Positions 46,586 to 58,212 of a stretch of DNA of 64,000 nucleotides are shown one piece after another. Under the pieces are notes generated by a model, which was not told where the DNA came from, searched no databases, and saw nothing but the letters and a program-made list of their open reading frames with translations. Each line of letters starts with the position of its first letter. The stretch's first letter is position 1. The position numbers and the translations under genes are program-made. Source of the stretch: Protopterus annectens (lineage: Eukaryota > Chordata > Ceratodontiformes > Protopteridae); the NCBI RefSeq assembly GCF_019279795.1, contig NC_056734.1, positions 2,772,065 to 2,836,064 of the forward strand, given 5' to 3'.

Positions 46586-46918
46586 CATTCAGAATGTTAA
46601 ACACTATGAATGCCAAAGCACAAAAGACTGACCCCGAAAGGTCAAATCACACAATGTCAAAAGGAAACAAAAACAATACATAACTCATCTGCTCTGAAGC
46701 CCTCCTGCACCCTCCCCCATTATTTAAATATGAAAACTCCAATATTGCACTACAGTGGGGAAAAAACAAAAAAACCCAGTCTCCGCTGTACAATGATCTC
46801 GTGCCACATGTTAGTGGCTGAAGGAAAGCTGCTGCTAAGGGCTGTAGATATTGTGTGATTCAACCTTTCAGGTTGGTCATTTGTGCTTTGACATTCAGAG
46901 TATTCAATCTTCTGAATG
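46586..46918. mobile_element. 333-bp MITE-like element with long TIRs
   Basis: The inverted repeats of about 75 bp begin CATTCAGAA at the left and end CTGAATG at the right; they pair at roughly three quarters of positions. A TA dinucleotide flanks both ends, as in Tc1/mariner insertions. The interior has cacccTccccc and gcactacagtggggaaaa, which recurs in the 58213-59113 element. No coding capacity. Confidence 0.7.
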
Positions 46919-46920
46919 TA

Positions 46921-47429
46921 TCCTCAAAGATGTATGCATATACTAATAATAAAACAAGTACAAATCAGTTTTAACAGATAACCCATTTTCTAAGTGCAAT
47001 AATGACCTCCATGGTGGGTGTTAATAGAGGAAATAATGTATCTCCAAGGTGTGGACATGGCCTCTGCCTGCTGTGTTGGGCCTCACAACACTCCGGGGAG
47101 CCCATTATTTCACAAATAATGCCCAGACTGTCAGGCATTATTTCTTCAATATTCTTTAGAGTACTTCATTGTGCCTGTTGTGCCAGCTTATGCATTACTG
47201 GCAATATATATGGGGATGGACTACTGTCCTATACTAAAAGGATCTGGCATACCATACTATCTCCTCTGTGGTTCATGATGCACTGACCACTGCCTATAGT
47301 TGTAGAGTGTGATGCATCATACTTCACCCTCTGTGATTCAGGTGGTCATAGTAACTTGTATTTGTGTATAACTTACACCTCCCTTCCTCACCAACCATAT
47401 TAAAATAACTAATACAGGATGTACTGGTT
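46921..47429. other. No recognisable feature
   Basis: About 500 bases. The frame 47002-47286 has several Cys, but no known pattern. Confidence 0.35.
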
Positions 47430-48311
47430 AATGGGGTACATGTAACACAATACTAACAGACAACTTTAATATTAATGCTGACACTGCTCCCAACCACCAT
47501 CTGGATAAAACACTTCTATTTCAAGTTTTGAGCAAATAGTCAAAGAACCCACAAGACCCAACCAACTGGCAGGTAATAACTCTATTCACAACTTCATTAT
47601 AACCAACTTAAAAGTGAAACGTAAAGAATCCATTATACTATCTAATGCTCTAAGTAATTAATAAACAGGTAATGCTCTAAGCAACTAATAACCAGTTATT
47701 CCTACTGTGCCATTTCAGGCAGTAAAGAAACCACCTTGTACCATTTTTTTTCACTGTCTTTTCACAGAAATTAAACAGCTACTAAATGAGAAACTATGAA
47801 CCCATGATTATTCCACTGTTTGCAACTACACAGATCCAAATATATTCCTTACCCACTTCTTGGAAAAGTCTGAGACAAATCCAAGATTCCCGCTTCCCAA
47901 TTGTAAAAAAGAGGTTAAGGGGGTAGAAATGCATTTGGCTTTTATAGCATTTGAAAACAACTGTTTATGTCCAGGGATTCAACTTGGAATGAATGGAAAC
48001 CACAACCATCAAACACCCAACTACGTGAAAAATACATTTTCCAAAAAAAGGACCAGAACTGCTATCCACGTAGCAAAGGCCGCATATCTTAGAGACAGAC
48101 AGACAACAGTAACCTCCAGCCCAAAACACTTCTGGAAAGAGCTAAAATCTTCAACAGGCAATGCCACTGACTCTGAACAATCAATCAGAAATACAACAGA
48201 AAGCCTTAACTTTGTTAAAGGGTATAAAACGTTCTAATAGATACTATTAATGACCTAAGCAAAGAATACATCTGTGTTCAGGACCACCCAAATACACACA
48301 CACACATACAC

Positions 48312-48390
<79 letters not shown>

Positions 48391-50100
48391 CACACACACA
48401 CACACACACCGACAATATAACACAAGACTTCCAGATTCAGTCCTACCAACTTTACACCTTAGCAGCTTATAGTCCAACATTTTACTCTAGACAGCTCACT
48501 GTTAAAGAAGTCAAAACAGCTCTTGCTAACAAAATAAAAAGCCATCACTAAGCTCTCAAAACAACACCCCACATTCATGAAAATATCAGCTTCCTTTGTA
48601 ACAGTACCTCTCATTTATATATTCACTCTTCTTAACAACTTATAATTTACACAGCCTTTAAGCACTCACACACCATTATCTTCCCCCCAAAAGAAAACCC
48701 TATGGAATAAAGAGATTACAGACCTATAGAAGTGTGTGCCTTCTAACAAAAATATTTAAAAAAACATATATACAAACAACTCTGGGATCACATAAGCAAA
48801 TATGGGCTTCTTTGTGACAAGTAAAATGGTTTCAGAAATTATTTCAGTACCATACCATCAATATACACTGCCACTGACACCATTTATAAGTATACAAATG
48901 ATTTGAAATTAATAGGAGGTCTGTTCATTCCAATAGCAAGAGTATTCAAAACAGTAAATCATAACCTGCTCCTCTACAAACTTAGCAAATTCAGTTTTGG
49001 TCTAAATGCAATAGGATGATGCCAAAGTTACTTCCAAAACATAATGTATTAAGCATATGTAGGAACCTGACTTTTAACGGAGGGCATTATTAACACAGGC
49101 ACCCAACAAAGGTCCATCCTAGGGCCATTATTTTCCCTACCGATGAATGATATATCAACTGATTTGCCCCACCTCAGCTTGGTCCTTTATGCAGAGGATA
49201 TCCTACTACTTGAATCATGTAAGGACACGTAGGTTCTTCAAAAAAAAAAAACACTACAATATGGCTTTAAATATTTATGCCACTTGAAAATAAAAAGATG
49301 CTTGTAATCAACCTCCTGAGTTCTAACATCAGGATATCTGGCAGCTTGCAAAAACTCTTTAAATCTCCAAATATAATCATCACTGATACAGAGAGCAACC
49401 CCCCCCCCCACCACTAGTAACTTAAAAAAAGTACCTAGGGACCATCTTACCATCTTACTCCCTACACTTTCAATGACCAAATAATCTGACAATATTAGCA
49501 AAACATTTCACTAGCTAAAAGATGGTGATAGAATCTCACATCACCTTACCCCTGTAGCTAATGATGCCTTAGATAAAAATGTGCTTATCCCTAAAATCAA
49601 ACATGGGCTCACTCATTTAACATTACTTTCCATCTCAAAGTAAAATGCAAACCACTACAAACAAAATTTGCAGATATGTCATTCTTGCACAACCTCAAAC
49701 TCATCACTGTCAACTTCTACAGCCGTGCAACTGACTTCTTGTAAATGACTGAGCTACATTTCTACTTAGTTGCCAGATCTAGAGGCTGTTAAAATCGGAC
49801 ACAGTCCCACTGTGAAAGTAGTTTTTACTAATACTTTTAACAAATGACCAATGGTCTACCTTAATTGTATACACTGTAAATATTTATCACTTGCATTTAT
49901 AATTGCAAAACACATACAGATTTATTGTCCTGATTTTGTTACTCTACTATCTAAAACTCTGTGTATTATTTAGTCAGTGTATACATTTCTGTTTGTGACT
50001 TGCACCATGGTGATCAGGTCATGTCTGAAAAGGGTATTTCAACCAGTCCACTTAGATGGTTATCAAACTGAAATAAATATAAATAAATACAGAAATAAAT
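47430..50100 (+). pseudogene. L2-like LINE remnant
   Basis: A decayed LINE with its parts in order. Endonuclease remains: LTDNFNINADTAPNHHLDK near 47455. Linker: KKDQNCYPRSKGRIS near 48045. A long (AC) repeat follows, then the RT start TVKEVKTALANKIKSHH near 48500. RT pieces: DYRPI near 48720, NTGTQQRSILGPLFSL near 49095, and LVLYAEDILLL near 49185, where YAED replaces YADD. The 3' end near 50060-50100 has gaaaagggtatttcaaccag and an (AAAT)n tail typical of L2. Stops and frameshifts throughout. Confidence 0.75.
48293..48409. repeat. (AC)n microsatellite inside the L2-like LINE
   Basis: About 57 AC dinucleotides with a few G or T interruptions, located in the linker between endonuclease and RT. 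Confidence 0.97.
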
Positions 50101-50212
50101 GTGTTTTTCAAGTGTGCATGTGACTTTTGGGTGCTTCCAGATGGCATTGGCTACTCATAACATGGTACCATACCTATCAGCCTCTCAGTGCAAGAAATCT
50201 GGACAAAGCCTG

Positions 50213-50490
50213 ACAAAATGGGGGGACAAAGGCCCAAAAATAGGGACAGATTTTAAATATTGTTCTTTTAAACTTAGAAACTTGCTGGAGTAACAGAGTT
50301 TGTGTTAGCATACATTTTTGAAGGATTTGAAATCTGAAACTGAAATGTATGTCATATTTGGTGACTTTAACTCTCCGATCATCCCAGTGACTTGCCAGTT
50401 AACCACAAATTTTATGAGGAACAGACCAAAATATAAGGTAAAAATATGGACATTCTGCAAAAATCTGGACAGTTGAGAGCTATGCAACTT
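50213..50490 (+). repeat. Unclassified dispersed repeat, copy B
   Basis: Shares aatagggacagattttaaat, the gttcttttaaac region and the ending aaaaatctggacagttgaga with copies A (45386) and C (63846). The middle part is longer than in A. Confidence 0.55.
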
Positions 50491-50544
50491 CTTTAATTTC
50501 AACTTTAGTTTATTTATGTGTTTAAAGCTAACCATAATTGTCAC

Positions 50545-51835
50545 TGTTTAGTCATTTAGGCAGATTTGAATCTTTGGAAGATCCAGGACCTTAGTATACC
50601 AGGTATATCTTTCAAGAACTGCTTTTTGTTCTTGCAAATTTGTATTCATTACTTCTGTAATGCTGTCCATCCATCTTAGCCTCTGTCACGCCTCTCTTCT
50701 TTTGTTGTTAATCTTTTTCGACATCATCCTCTTCTCTAGCAAGTTCTGTCTTCACATTATATGGCTAAAGTATTTGAGTTTTAGTTTTACTATTAAACCT
50801 CCCCGTGAGCAGTCTGGATTAGGTTCCTTAAGTATTGAATGATTTTGGTCTTTTTGTAGTCCATGGAAGTTTCTCCAACACTGGAGTTCAAAAGCATGAA
50901 TTTTCTGGGGCATAGCCTTACTTATAGTCCAAACCCCCCAGCCATATGTTACTACTCTGAAAACTATAGCTTTGAATTTAGACCTTTGCTGATAATGTGA
51001 TGTTTTTGCTCATTAAAGTCTTATCAATGTATGCTATAGCTTCCCTTAAAAAAAAAAGTAACTTTTAATTTCGTAGATAAAATCAGCATCTGCAGAGATC
51101 TTTGAGACCAGGAAAATAAAACCATTACTGCCTTCTCTTCTTCCCCATCAATATGTAAAACCTTGATAGGGCTATATCACACAATTTTAATATTTCTTTT
51201 ACATTGAGATACAAACTATCTTTTGTATGTTCTGCTTTCATCTTCAATTGGCCCTTCAACTCTTTCTCACTTTTAGCCATTAGATTAGAGTGCTATCATT
51301 TGCATATTTCAGTTTCTTAATTTTGGTTCCAGCAAGTTTGAGTCCAGCATCTTATTCATCTAGCCCCGCATTTCATTTGATATCCTCATCATGTAAAATG
51401 AATAAGTAGGATATGGCAAGCTACAGCCTTGTCTTAGTTCTTTAACAGGCTTGAACAACCAGTCAGCTGTTCCAGATATATTTGGTTCTGTCTGATGCTT
51501 CTTGTTCTGCGTACAGATGCATCAGGAGGCAAATAAGATGACCTGGCATCCCTGTTTTTCTAAGCACTTGCTTGTACCATTGTTATGGTAGACAGAGTCA
51601 AAGGCCTTCATACATTCTATAAAGCAGAAGTAAATACTCTTCTGGACCCAACCTTGCTTTATCCATTATCTAGCAGATATTGGCTATTTGATCTCTGATG
51701 TCTCTGCTCCTTCTGTAACCAGCTTCTACATCTGGCAGTTCTTGGTCCATATACTGTTGTACTGCATCATACAGGATCTTGAGCATTAACTTGCTAGCAT
51801 GAGAAGCAAATGTAATTATTTGATAATTTGAGCAT
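50545..51835 (-). pseudogene. BovB-like RTE LINE remnant
   Basis: On the minus strand the translation follows the BovB branch of RTE. Near 51790 it has KILYDAVQQYMDQELPDVEA, continuing GYRRSRDIRDQIANI, with LRQGCSLPY near 51430. The palm is near 51310: KLKYANDSTLMAKSEKELKG, with YAND for YADD. The C-terminus near 50840-50560 has LLEKRMMSKKINNKRREA and LRWMDSITEVMNTNL. Stops and frame changes occur about every 100 bases. This RTE is distinct from the one at 35196, which belongs to another RTE branch. Confidence 0.78.
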
Positions 51836-52285
51836 ATAACTACAAATATATAAAATCAATAAAGAACAATAAATAATTAAGAAAATAAGATAAGCAATAA
51901 TACAAATGCAAAAGATAATAAATAAAACATGCATTGATAACAAATCAACAAACTTACCACAGCAAGTATAAGAATCTTAAAAAAATCAGTTGTAGTAAAT
52001 AAGCTCTAATATCCAGATAGCACATTCCAGCACATATGCAGAAAAATTCAAGCCACTTCTCTGGAAATGCCAGCAGCCCCTATATTGCTGAGCATAGACA
52101 GCAAGCCTACTAATACTAGGCCAGAAGGTCATGGAAGTAGGGTGGCTCCAATTCATGCAGGACTAAATAAATCAGGACTTAAACTAAACATAATCTGCTG
52201 ATGAATAGGCAACCAGAGAAGTGCATGCATTACTGGTATAATGCCCTGATATCCTGATACTTCAGTAAGTAACCAATCCTCAGAC
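51836..52285. other. No recognisable feature
   Basis: A/T-rich run followed by single-copy-looking sequence up to the DIRS left end. Confidence 0.4.
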
Positions 52286-52490
52286 ATGTCCTTACATTCA
52301 CTGCTGCAGTATTCCTGACTATATGGAATTCCCTGCCACGGAAGCCTGACATCCAGCCAGTCTTCCAAAGACTTCTGAATTTAAAAGTTATGCCAAATGT
52401 TACCATACGCTCACTGTGTAACACAGGGCATAAAGGTGACATTCAGGGCTACCAAAACAGAACTTATTTGACACCAGTCTGAACTTGTCT
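52286..52490. repeat. DIRS left inverted terminal repeat
   Basis: Starts atgtccttacattcactgct. Its complement matches the right repeat through gaatactgcagcagt, the gcttccgtggcagggaat block and ttctgttttggta. Confidence 0.85.
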
Positions 52491-52564
52491 TTTACACCAT
52501 CGGTCTGTTTACCTGGATCCATTTTCTGCCAGATGAACACATTTATGTTCTCCAGTGACTTCCT

Positions 52565-53895
52565 GTGCCTGTTTGCTATTTTTGCAAGTTAAATGCCCCA
52601 TTGAGGATTTTGTTTTTTTACTTGTGCTTTGTGTTGCTTGGGTTAATTGCATCCAGGAAGGGTAAATGCCAGTGTGGGAGACAGATTCCCCTTAGAGGCC
52701 ACCACGATAAGTGTCTTTTTTGCTTAGTTGCTTCTCATGACTATAGGTCTTGTTCTATTTGTCAGGCATTTGTTCTAAAAATCCTTTACTGTAGACTTTC
52801 TTCCCTTTCCTTGTATCTTGAGATTCAGAGTCTTAAGCTATTCACTAAAGATAAAACTGAAGGAATCTATCACCCTGAGGGTCAGCCAATAGTGAAGAAG
52901 AAGAAGGTGAAAAAGGTACAACCGGAATTTTCTGTTGTCCAGCTTCTGCCAGGTGTTTTCTCCCACAGTTGTTATGAACCCGGAGGTTTGCCTGGCTGTG
53001 TTGTTGGATTTCTCTGCTGTGACCATGTTGGAAGCTGGTGAGTATCCAGCTGGTGGCACATCCAAAGAGGCTTAGCAGGCATCCATCTTGGATGTTCAGA
53101 GGGAACCACAGTTGATTTTTGTCTGAGGGGCCTACGGAAGTTTCTCAGCTTTTAGTTGGGGAAGAAGTTCCTATTATGATTCTCAACTGTTGTCCTGGAT
53201 CTGAGCCTTCTCAGGATGTTCCTTTAAAAAAGAAACAAAAAATGAAATATGATTCTTCTCTTCCTACGGATCCACAAAGTGAGTGGCAGGTTTTTACTCA
53301 GGGGTTATTTTCTGTTTTAATGTCCTTAAAGTGTCCTCATGAAGTTTCGGTTCCTGCTCCTCCTTGGTCCTCTACTCCTCTTAAAAGGCCTAGAGACCAG
53401 GATTCTTCTGAGGATGAGTCAGATTCTGCTGATGAATCCCTAACTTATTCTACTCAAATTCCTTCTCCTTTGGACTATGGGTCAGAAGAGGAGAAACCTA
53501 TTAGTCCTGATGTTCCTTTGGAGGACATTTCCTTTGGGGACCCACTCTCTAGGATGGTGGATTTTTTAAGTGGGATTGTACTCAGGTCTCTTATATCCAT
53601 AAGAGGTACTATGAGTTGTTGTAACTGGATTCTCCTAAACCTGTGGCTATTCCTCGTGTCTTGGCTGCTTTACTGGATTCTTTCTCAAATGCCTCTCAGG
53701 CAGCCTGATAGGTTTTATAGGGTTCCTGAGGATTGTTCTTTTTTCTCTAAATGTCCTGCTGCTGACACCTTGGTAGTGTCTGTAGCCTCTGATAAGCCAT
53801 CTCAGTTGCTTCCTTCACCCAAGTTATTGCCTTCTGACAAGGACAGCAGAACATGGACAAGCTTGGTAAGAAGGTTTAAACTTCAGCTACCCTAG
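52565..53895 (+). pseudogene. DIRS Gag-like region
   Basis: Two frames. 52565-53041 has the cysteine cluster CQCGRQIPLRGHHDKCLFC and CSICQAF, seen near the start of vertebrate DIRS Gag proteins. 53119-53895 is acidic and serine-rich (RPRDQDSSEDESDSADESL), with PLSRMVDFLS near its middle. The frames differ and are separated by stops. Gag would package element RNA. Continuing Gag-type sequence with stops runs to about 54450. Confidence 0.75.
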
Positions 53896-54599
53896 CTTTT
53901 AGGGTTATTAATTATGAGACCCATATGTCTAGGTATGTGTTGCCTATTCTTTCTCAGGCCTGTCAACTAATATCTGATTTTCCAGACTCTGAGGGTAAAC
54001 CTTCTCTTCTTTCCTTGATAGGGATTTCCTCTCAGTTGATTGCCATTCTATTAAATGTAGTTATGATGTGGCAGATGCCTCTTCTATGGCTGTTGCTTTT
54101 GGTTCAGTTTTGCGGAGGTATTCTTGGCTTAGGAATTAACATCTACTTGATGATATTAAAGCTAAGTTGATGGATGCTCCTCTGGATTTTAAACTTTTGT
54201 TTGGGGAAGCTGTTGCTGGATTGTTTAAGTCCCTTCAGGATAAGGGTAAGACCTTACAGGAGCTTAAGCATGTGTTTGTTTCTCCTGTGCTTAAATTTAA
54301 TTGAAACTAACCCGCTAAGCCTGCCTTTGTCTGTAGGCAATCTTGTCCTTCTACTAAAGGTAAGAAGACTGGCAATCAGGCTCCTCCTGCTAAGGCTGCT
54401 CAATTTTCGGGGACTCCAAAGTCTTCCTTTCTGGAAAAAACAGGCATTGTGTGACTATCCATCCCTTCCAGCTTCATTCCTCTTTCTCTTCACATTTTGG
54501 TTTCTCTTCCAGTTTAGCTGCAGATCACTCAGGATTCTTGGGTTCTGTCAATCATTCATCAAAGGTACTTCTTGGTGCGGAAATCCCATCCTCCTTTTA

Positions 54600-55200
54600 T
54601 AGGCATTCCTCAGCCTCCTGGGGAACATCTTCCCTTTTTACCAAAGGTTCTTCAAGATTTCTTGTCTCATGGTACTATTCAAGAAGTGTTTGTCTCCCCA
54701 ACTATTTCTATTGCCCAGAAAAGAAAGCACTTGGAGACCTATTCTAGACATCTCTCATCTAAACACTTTTCTAAAGGTGCCCTCCTTTTGGATGTTGTCT
54801 TTTCAGATTCTGTTTCCTCCCTTGCTCCCTCAGGCCTATATGGTGTCTCTGGATTTCAAGGATGCTTATCTCCATATTCTGATCTATCCTCTTTTCAGGA
54901 AGTTTTTGCATTTCTTTGTTGCTTCCTGGAATTTTCAGTACTGTGCTTTGCCCTTTGAATTTTCTACTTCCGCAAGGATATTCACCAAATGTCTTGCTCC
55001 TGTTATTGCCTTTTGCAGACTTTAAGGGATCCAAATTGTTCCTTACTTGGATGACCTGTTGATTCAGGCATCCTCTCCAGACAGCCTTTTACAACATCTT
55101 CATTTTGCCATATCCCTTTGTCAGAGCCTGGGATTCACTATAAATTTCAAAAAGTTTTCTCTGACTCCTTCTCAGGATCATGTTTTTCTGGGTTCAGACA
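54600..55200 (+). pseudogene. DIRS reverse transcriptase
   Basis: The frame from 54669 reads RPILDISHLNTFL, then YMVSLDFKDAYLHI with the first catalytic Asp, FRKFLHFF and YCALPFEFSTSARIFTK. A TAA at about 55023 is followed in the same frame by PYLDDLLIQASS, the YxDD box, and GFTINFKKFSLTPSQ, then VFLG. Only one stop interrupts the catalytic core. The order and wording of motifs are those of DIRS and not of Gypsy. Confidence 0.88.
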
Positions 55201-55389
55201 GTACCAGTGCTTGCATCCCTGCCCCCTCCAAAGGCCTTATCTCTCATTTCTTTCTTTCATACTCTTCTTTGTCTGGCTTACATTACCGCCATGGAGTTAC
55301 TGAAAGTTCTGGGTTTCATGGCATCCACCATTCTGATGCTTCCTCTGGCCAAACTTCATAAGAGAAATTTTCAGTGGTTTCTGTAGTCA

Positions 55390-56340
55390 GTGTGGCTTCA
55401 ACATGCTCATCCTCTAGAATTCATAGACCCTCTTCTTCCTTGTCTCAGACAGGAACTTCTCTGGTGGATTCAGCAGTTGTCTTTGAATCCAGGGATTCCT
55501 TTTTATCTCCCTCTTCCCTCTCAGGAATTGTTCACAGATGCCTCAAACATGGGATGGGGGACAACGTTTGGCTCCCTAAAGGTACAGGGGGTGTGGTCAC
55601 CTCATCAGCAGAAAGAGCACATCAGTGTCAAAGAGATGAGAGCTCTTCTGCTGGCTCTTCAGACCTTTCAGTCTCTCTCTCTCTTCTCCAGGGCCACTGA
55701 AGGTGTTCACAGACAATACCACAGTGATGTGGTTTATCAACTAGCAGGGAGGGACAAGAGCTTATCTTCTTTGCTGATTAGCACTTCTGGTATAGGATCT
55801 TGATGTCAAGTGTCAAGTGACTCTTCAGGCAGTTTATATTCCTTCTGGTCAGAACATTGTGGCATTTACTCTAAGCAGGTCTTTAACTCAGTCCCATGAA
55901 TGGATGTTTCACAGGGATGCATTTCTGGACATTATCCATCAGTGAGGGACTCCTCAAGTGGATCTTTTTGCCTCCCCTCTGAACAGAAAACTTCCACTGT
56001 TTTGTGCCAGAGTCCCAAGTTCACTGGTATGGAAGGTGGATACCTTCTCATTCTCTTGGAAGGGGATGTTTCCTTATGCATTCCCTCCCCTTCCTCTCAT
56101 TCTGAAAGTCCTGTTCAAAATTCAACAGGATGCTCCCAAAGACCTGTCGGTGACTCCCTTTTGGCTGCAACAGCACTGTTTTTCTCTTCTTCTGGATTTA
56201 GCCAGGGGCAATCATCACAAGTTACATCACAGGGTGGATCTAATCACACAAGACAAGGGATCTCTTATCCATCCCCACCTCTCCACGCTTCAACTGACAC
56301 TGTGGGTGATAGGATTTTGATTCCTCATAGACACCTTTTT
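55390..56340 (+). pseudogene. DIRS RNase H and following domain
   Basis: In 55390-55803: LFTDASNMGWGTTFG carries the first RNase H Asp, and EHISVKEMRALLLAL the Glu. After a frameshift VFTDNTTVMWFIN (near 55710) gives the third position. Further on, VDLFASPLNRKLPLF and YAFPPLPLILKVL are read from 55958-56320, the conserved stretch after RNase H in DIRS Pol. At least two frame changes. Confidence 0.82.
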
Positions 56341-56460
56341 TATGAGGACATGCTGTAAGTCCTGCAGTAGGCCAGCAAACCTATGACTAAGAAATCCTAT
56401 TTATCCAAATGGTAGAAGTTTTCTTTTTGGTGTCTATCTCACAACCTGGACACACTTACT

Positions 56461-57300
56461 GTGGATGCTCCTTTGATTATATTTTATTTGTGTGAGTTGC
56501 TCACTTCTGGTTTGGCCCGTTCTTCTGTTAAGGCCCACCTATCAGCTATCTCTGCTTGCCTGTCTTTTTCTCCTCCTTTAACTGCTAGATTGGAAGTGAA
56601 ACAATTTCTTAAAGGCGTCCTTAATATTAGACCTCCCAGGAAGCCTGTTCCTCCTCCCTGGGATCTTAATTTTGATTTGGAGGAGTTGACTCAGGCCCCT
56701 TTTGAGCTTGCTGCTTCGGCTTCCTTGCAACATTGTTCCTGTCTTTTGTTAGCACTTAGTTTTGCCACATGGGTGTCTGAGTTGCAGGCTCTTATGGCTT
56801 GTCCTCCTTTTTTGAATTTTCATAAGGACAGAGTGTCCTTGCGCACTAACCCTTCTTTTATGCTGAAGGTGGTTTCAGTCTATTAATCTGCCTACTTTTT
56901 TCCCCTCTCCATAAACTGACAGTGAGAGGGTGCTGCATACTCTGGACATGCATAGGCAACTTAGAGTTTATTTGGATATGACCAAGGCTATTAGAAAATC
57001 TGATCAGTTGTTTGTTTCTTTTCATCCTAGATCTTTGGGGATGCTGTACCAAGCAAACTATTTCTTCTTGTTTTTCTAAGGCTATTTCCTTTTGTTACAC
57101 TTTTCATGGCAACAGCCTTCCTTTTTTAATTAAGGCTCATTCTACTAGAGCTGTGGCTTCTTCTGGTGCTTTTTTCAAAGGCTTAGATACTAATTCTATT
57201 CTTGAAGCAGCTACCTGAACTTTTGTGTATACCTTTACCAAGCACTGCAAGTTGGATGGTATCTCTGGAGCTAGGGCTGGTTTTGCTAGTTCAGTTCTTC
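56461..57300 (+). pseudogene. DIRS tyrosine recombinase
   Basis: Frame 56461-56886 covers the N-terminal and first catalytic region: SSVKAHLSAISACLSF, then LEVKQFLKGVLNIRPPRKP and LALSFATWVSELQAL. After stops, frame 57012-57218 contains KAHSTRAVASSGAFFKG with the H-x-x-R motif. Directly after, TGA stands where a Trp is usual (AAT*TF), and TFTKHCKLD has Cys where related proteins have Tyr, possibly the nucleophile. The enzyme would integrate the circular DNA form. This copy could not. Confidence 0.8.
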
Positions 57301-57354
57301 ATGTTTTTTTAGGAGACTCTTCTGCCCCTTCCTCCTCCCAAGTTTCCTCTTGAG

Positions 57355-57485
57355 CTTTGGCACTCTCCCATATAGTTAAGAATACTACAGCAGTGAATGT
57401 AAGGACATAGTACAGTTGTGTAAAATCTTACCATAACAGTAGATGTTCTTGCCTTCACTGCTGCAGAATTCACTCCCTCCTTCCA
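57355..57485. repeat. DIRS internal complementary region
   Basis: The first half (agaatactacagcagtgaat, gtaaggacat) repeats the left terminus; the second half (agtacagttgtgtaaaatct, then cttgccttcactgctgcag) is the complement of the right terminus. The two halves also pair with each other. This lets the two linear ends be aligned for circle formation. Confidence 0.85.
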
Positions 57486-57534
57486 TCCCCCTAGTTCTTT
57501 GCCTTCCTGGATGTACATGTTACCTGTTAGGCTT

Positions 57535-57776
57535 CTTGGACTGGTGTTCCTCCTGGAGAAATCAGTTCTGTTTTGGTAGGCCTAAATGTCACCTTTATGC
57601 CCTAGGTTATGCAGGGAACATATGATGAGGTTCAGCATACCTTTTAAATTCAGATATCTTTGCAAGACTGGACGGAAATTGAGCTTCCGTGGTAGGGAAT
57701 CCCATAGAGTTAGGAATACTGCAGCAGTAAAGGCAAGGACATCTACCATCATGGTAAGATTTTACACAATTGTACT
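57535..57776. repeat. DIRS right inverted terminal repeat
   Basis: The complement of the left repeat, ending ggtaagattttacacaattg and tact. Confidence 0.85.
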
Positions 57777-58212
57777 TTTTGTACTAGCTGATATATGTCT
57801 GCTTCGTAGTCAGGAATCACAAGGGGTATCATATTGCAGTAGTTTAACCTGGAGGAATGCTAAAATGTTTTCCTTATGTCTTGCTCTGCTGTCAAAAAAA
57901 AACACCATACAGTGCATAGTTGTTCACATTATCAGGGTCTAAGCCTGCCTTTTTTCAGAATGGGTGTAACTAATGTCTCCTTCACAACAGTTGTCAAAAA
58001 TCAACAGCAATCTGGTACAGAAATGGATAGATCTCACCAAAAAAAAGACAACACCTATATGGTAGAAAAAGAGACCAAAGCACAGGTTATTGTGCACATG
58101 GAGGAATCCAGAGAGGCAAAACCTTTATAACTGACTAGTAAGCAGTAAAACCTGTACAAAGATGAAGCCATTTTCTTAGACCACCCCATATGCCATATCA
58201 GTGTAGTGGATC
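57777..58212. other. No recognisable feature
   Basis: The short frame 57876-58130 has no family motif. Confidence 0.35.

Larger units (their letters stand above)
52286..57776 (+). mobile_element. Complete-length DIRS retrotransposon
   Basis: A 5.5-kb tyrosine-recombinase retrotransposon with all expected parts: inverted terminal repeats (left 52286-52490, right about 57545-57776), Gag-like frames, RT, RNase H, tyrosine recombinase and an internal complementary region at 57360-57480. The outer ends are fixed by that region, which carries both termini side by side. No target duplication is visible, as expected for recombinase-mediated insertion. The coding frames contain many breaks. Confidence 0.88.

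Noticed and set aside
52838-55034. Minus-strand frames within the DIRS element
   Set aside because: They are antisense to the Gag and RT reading and show no motifs.
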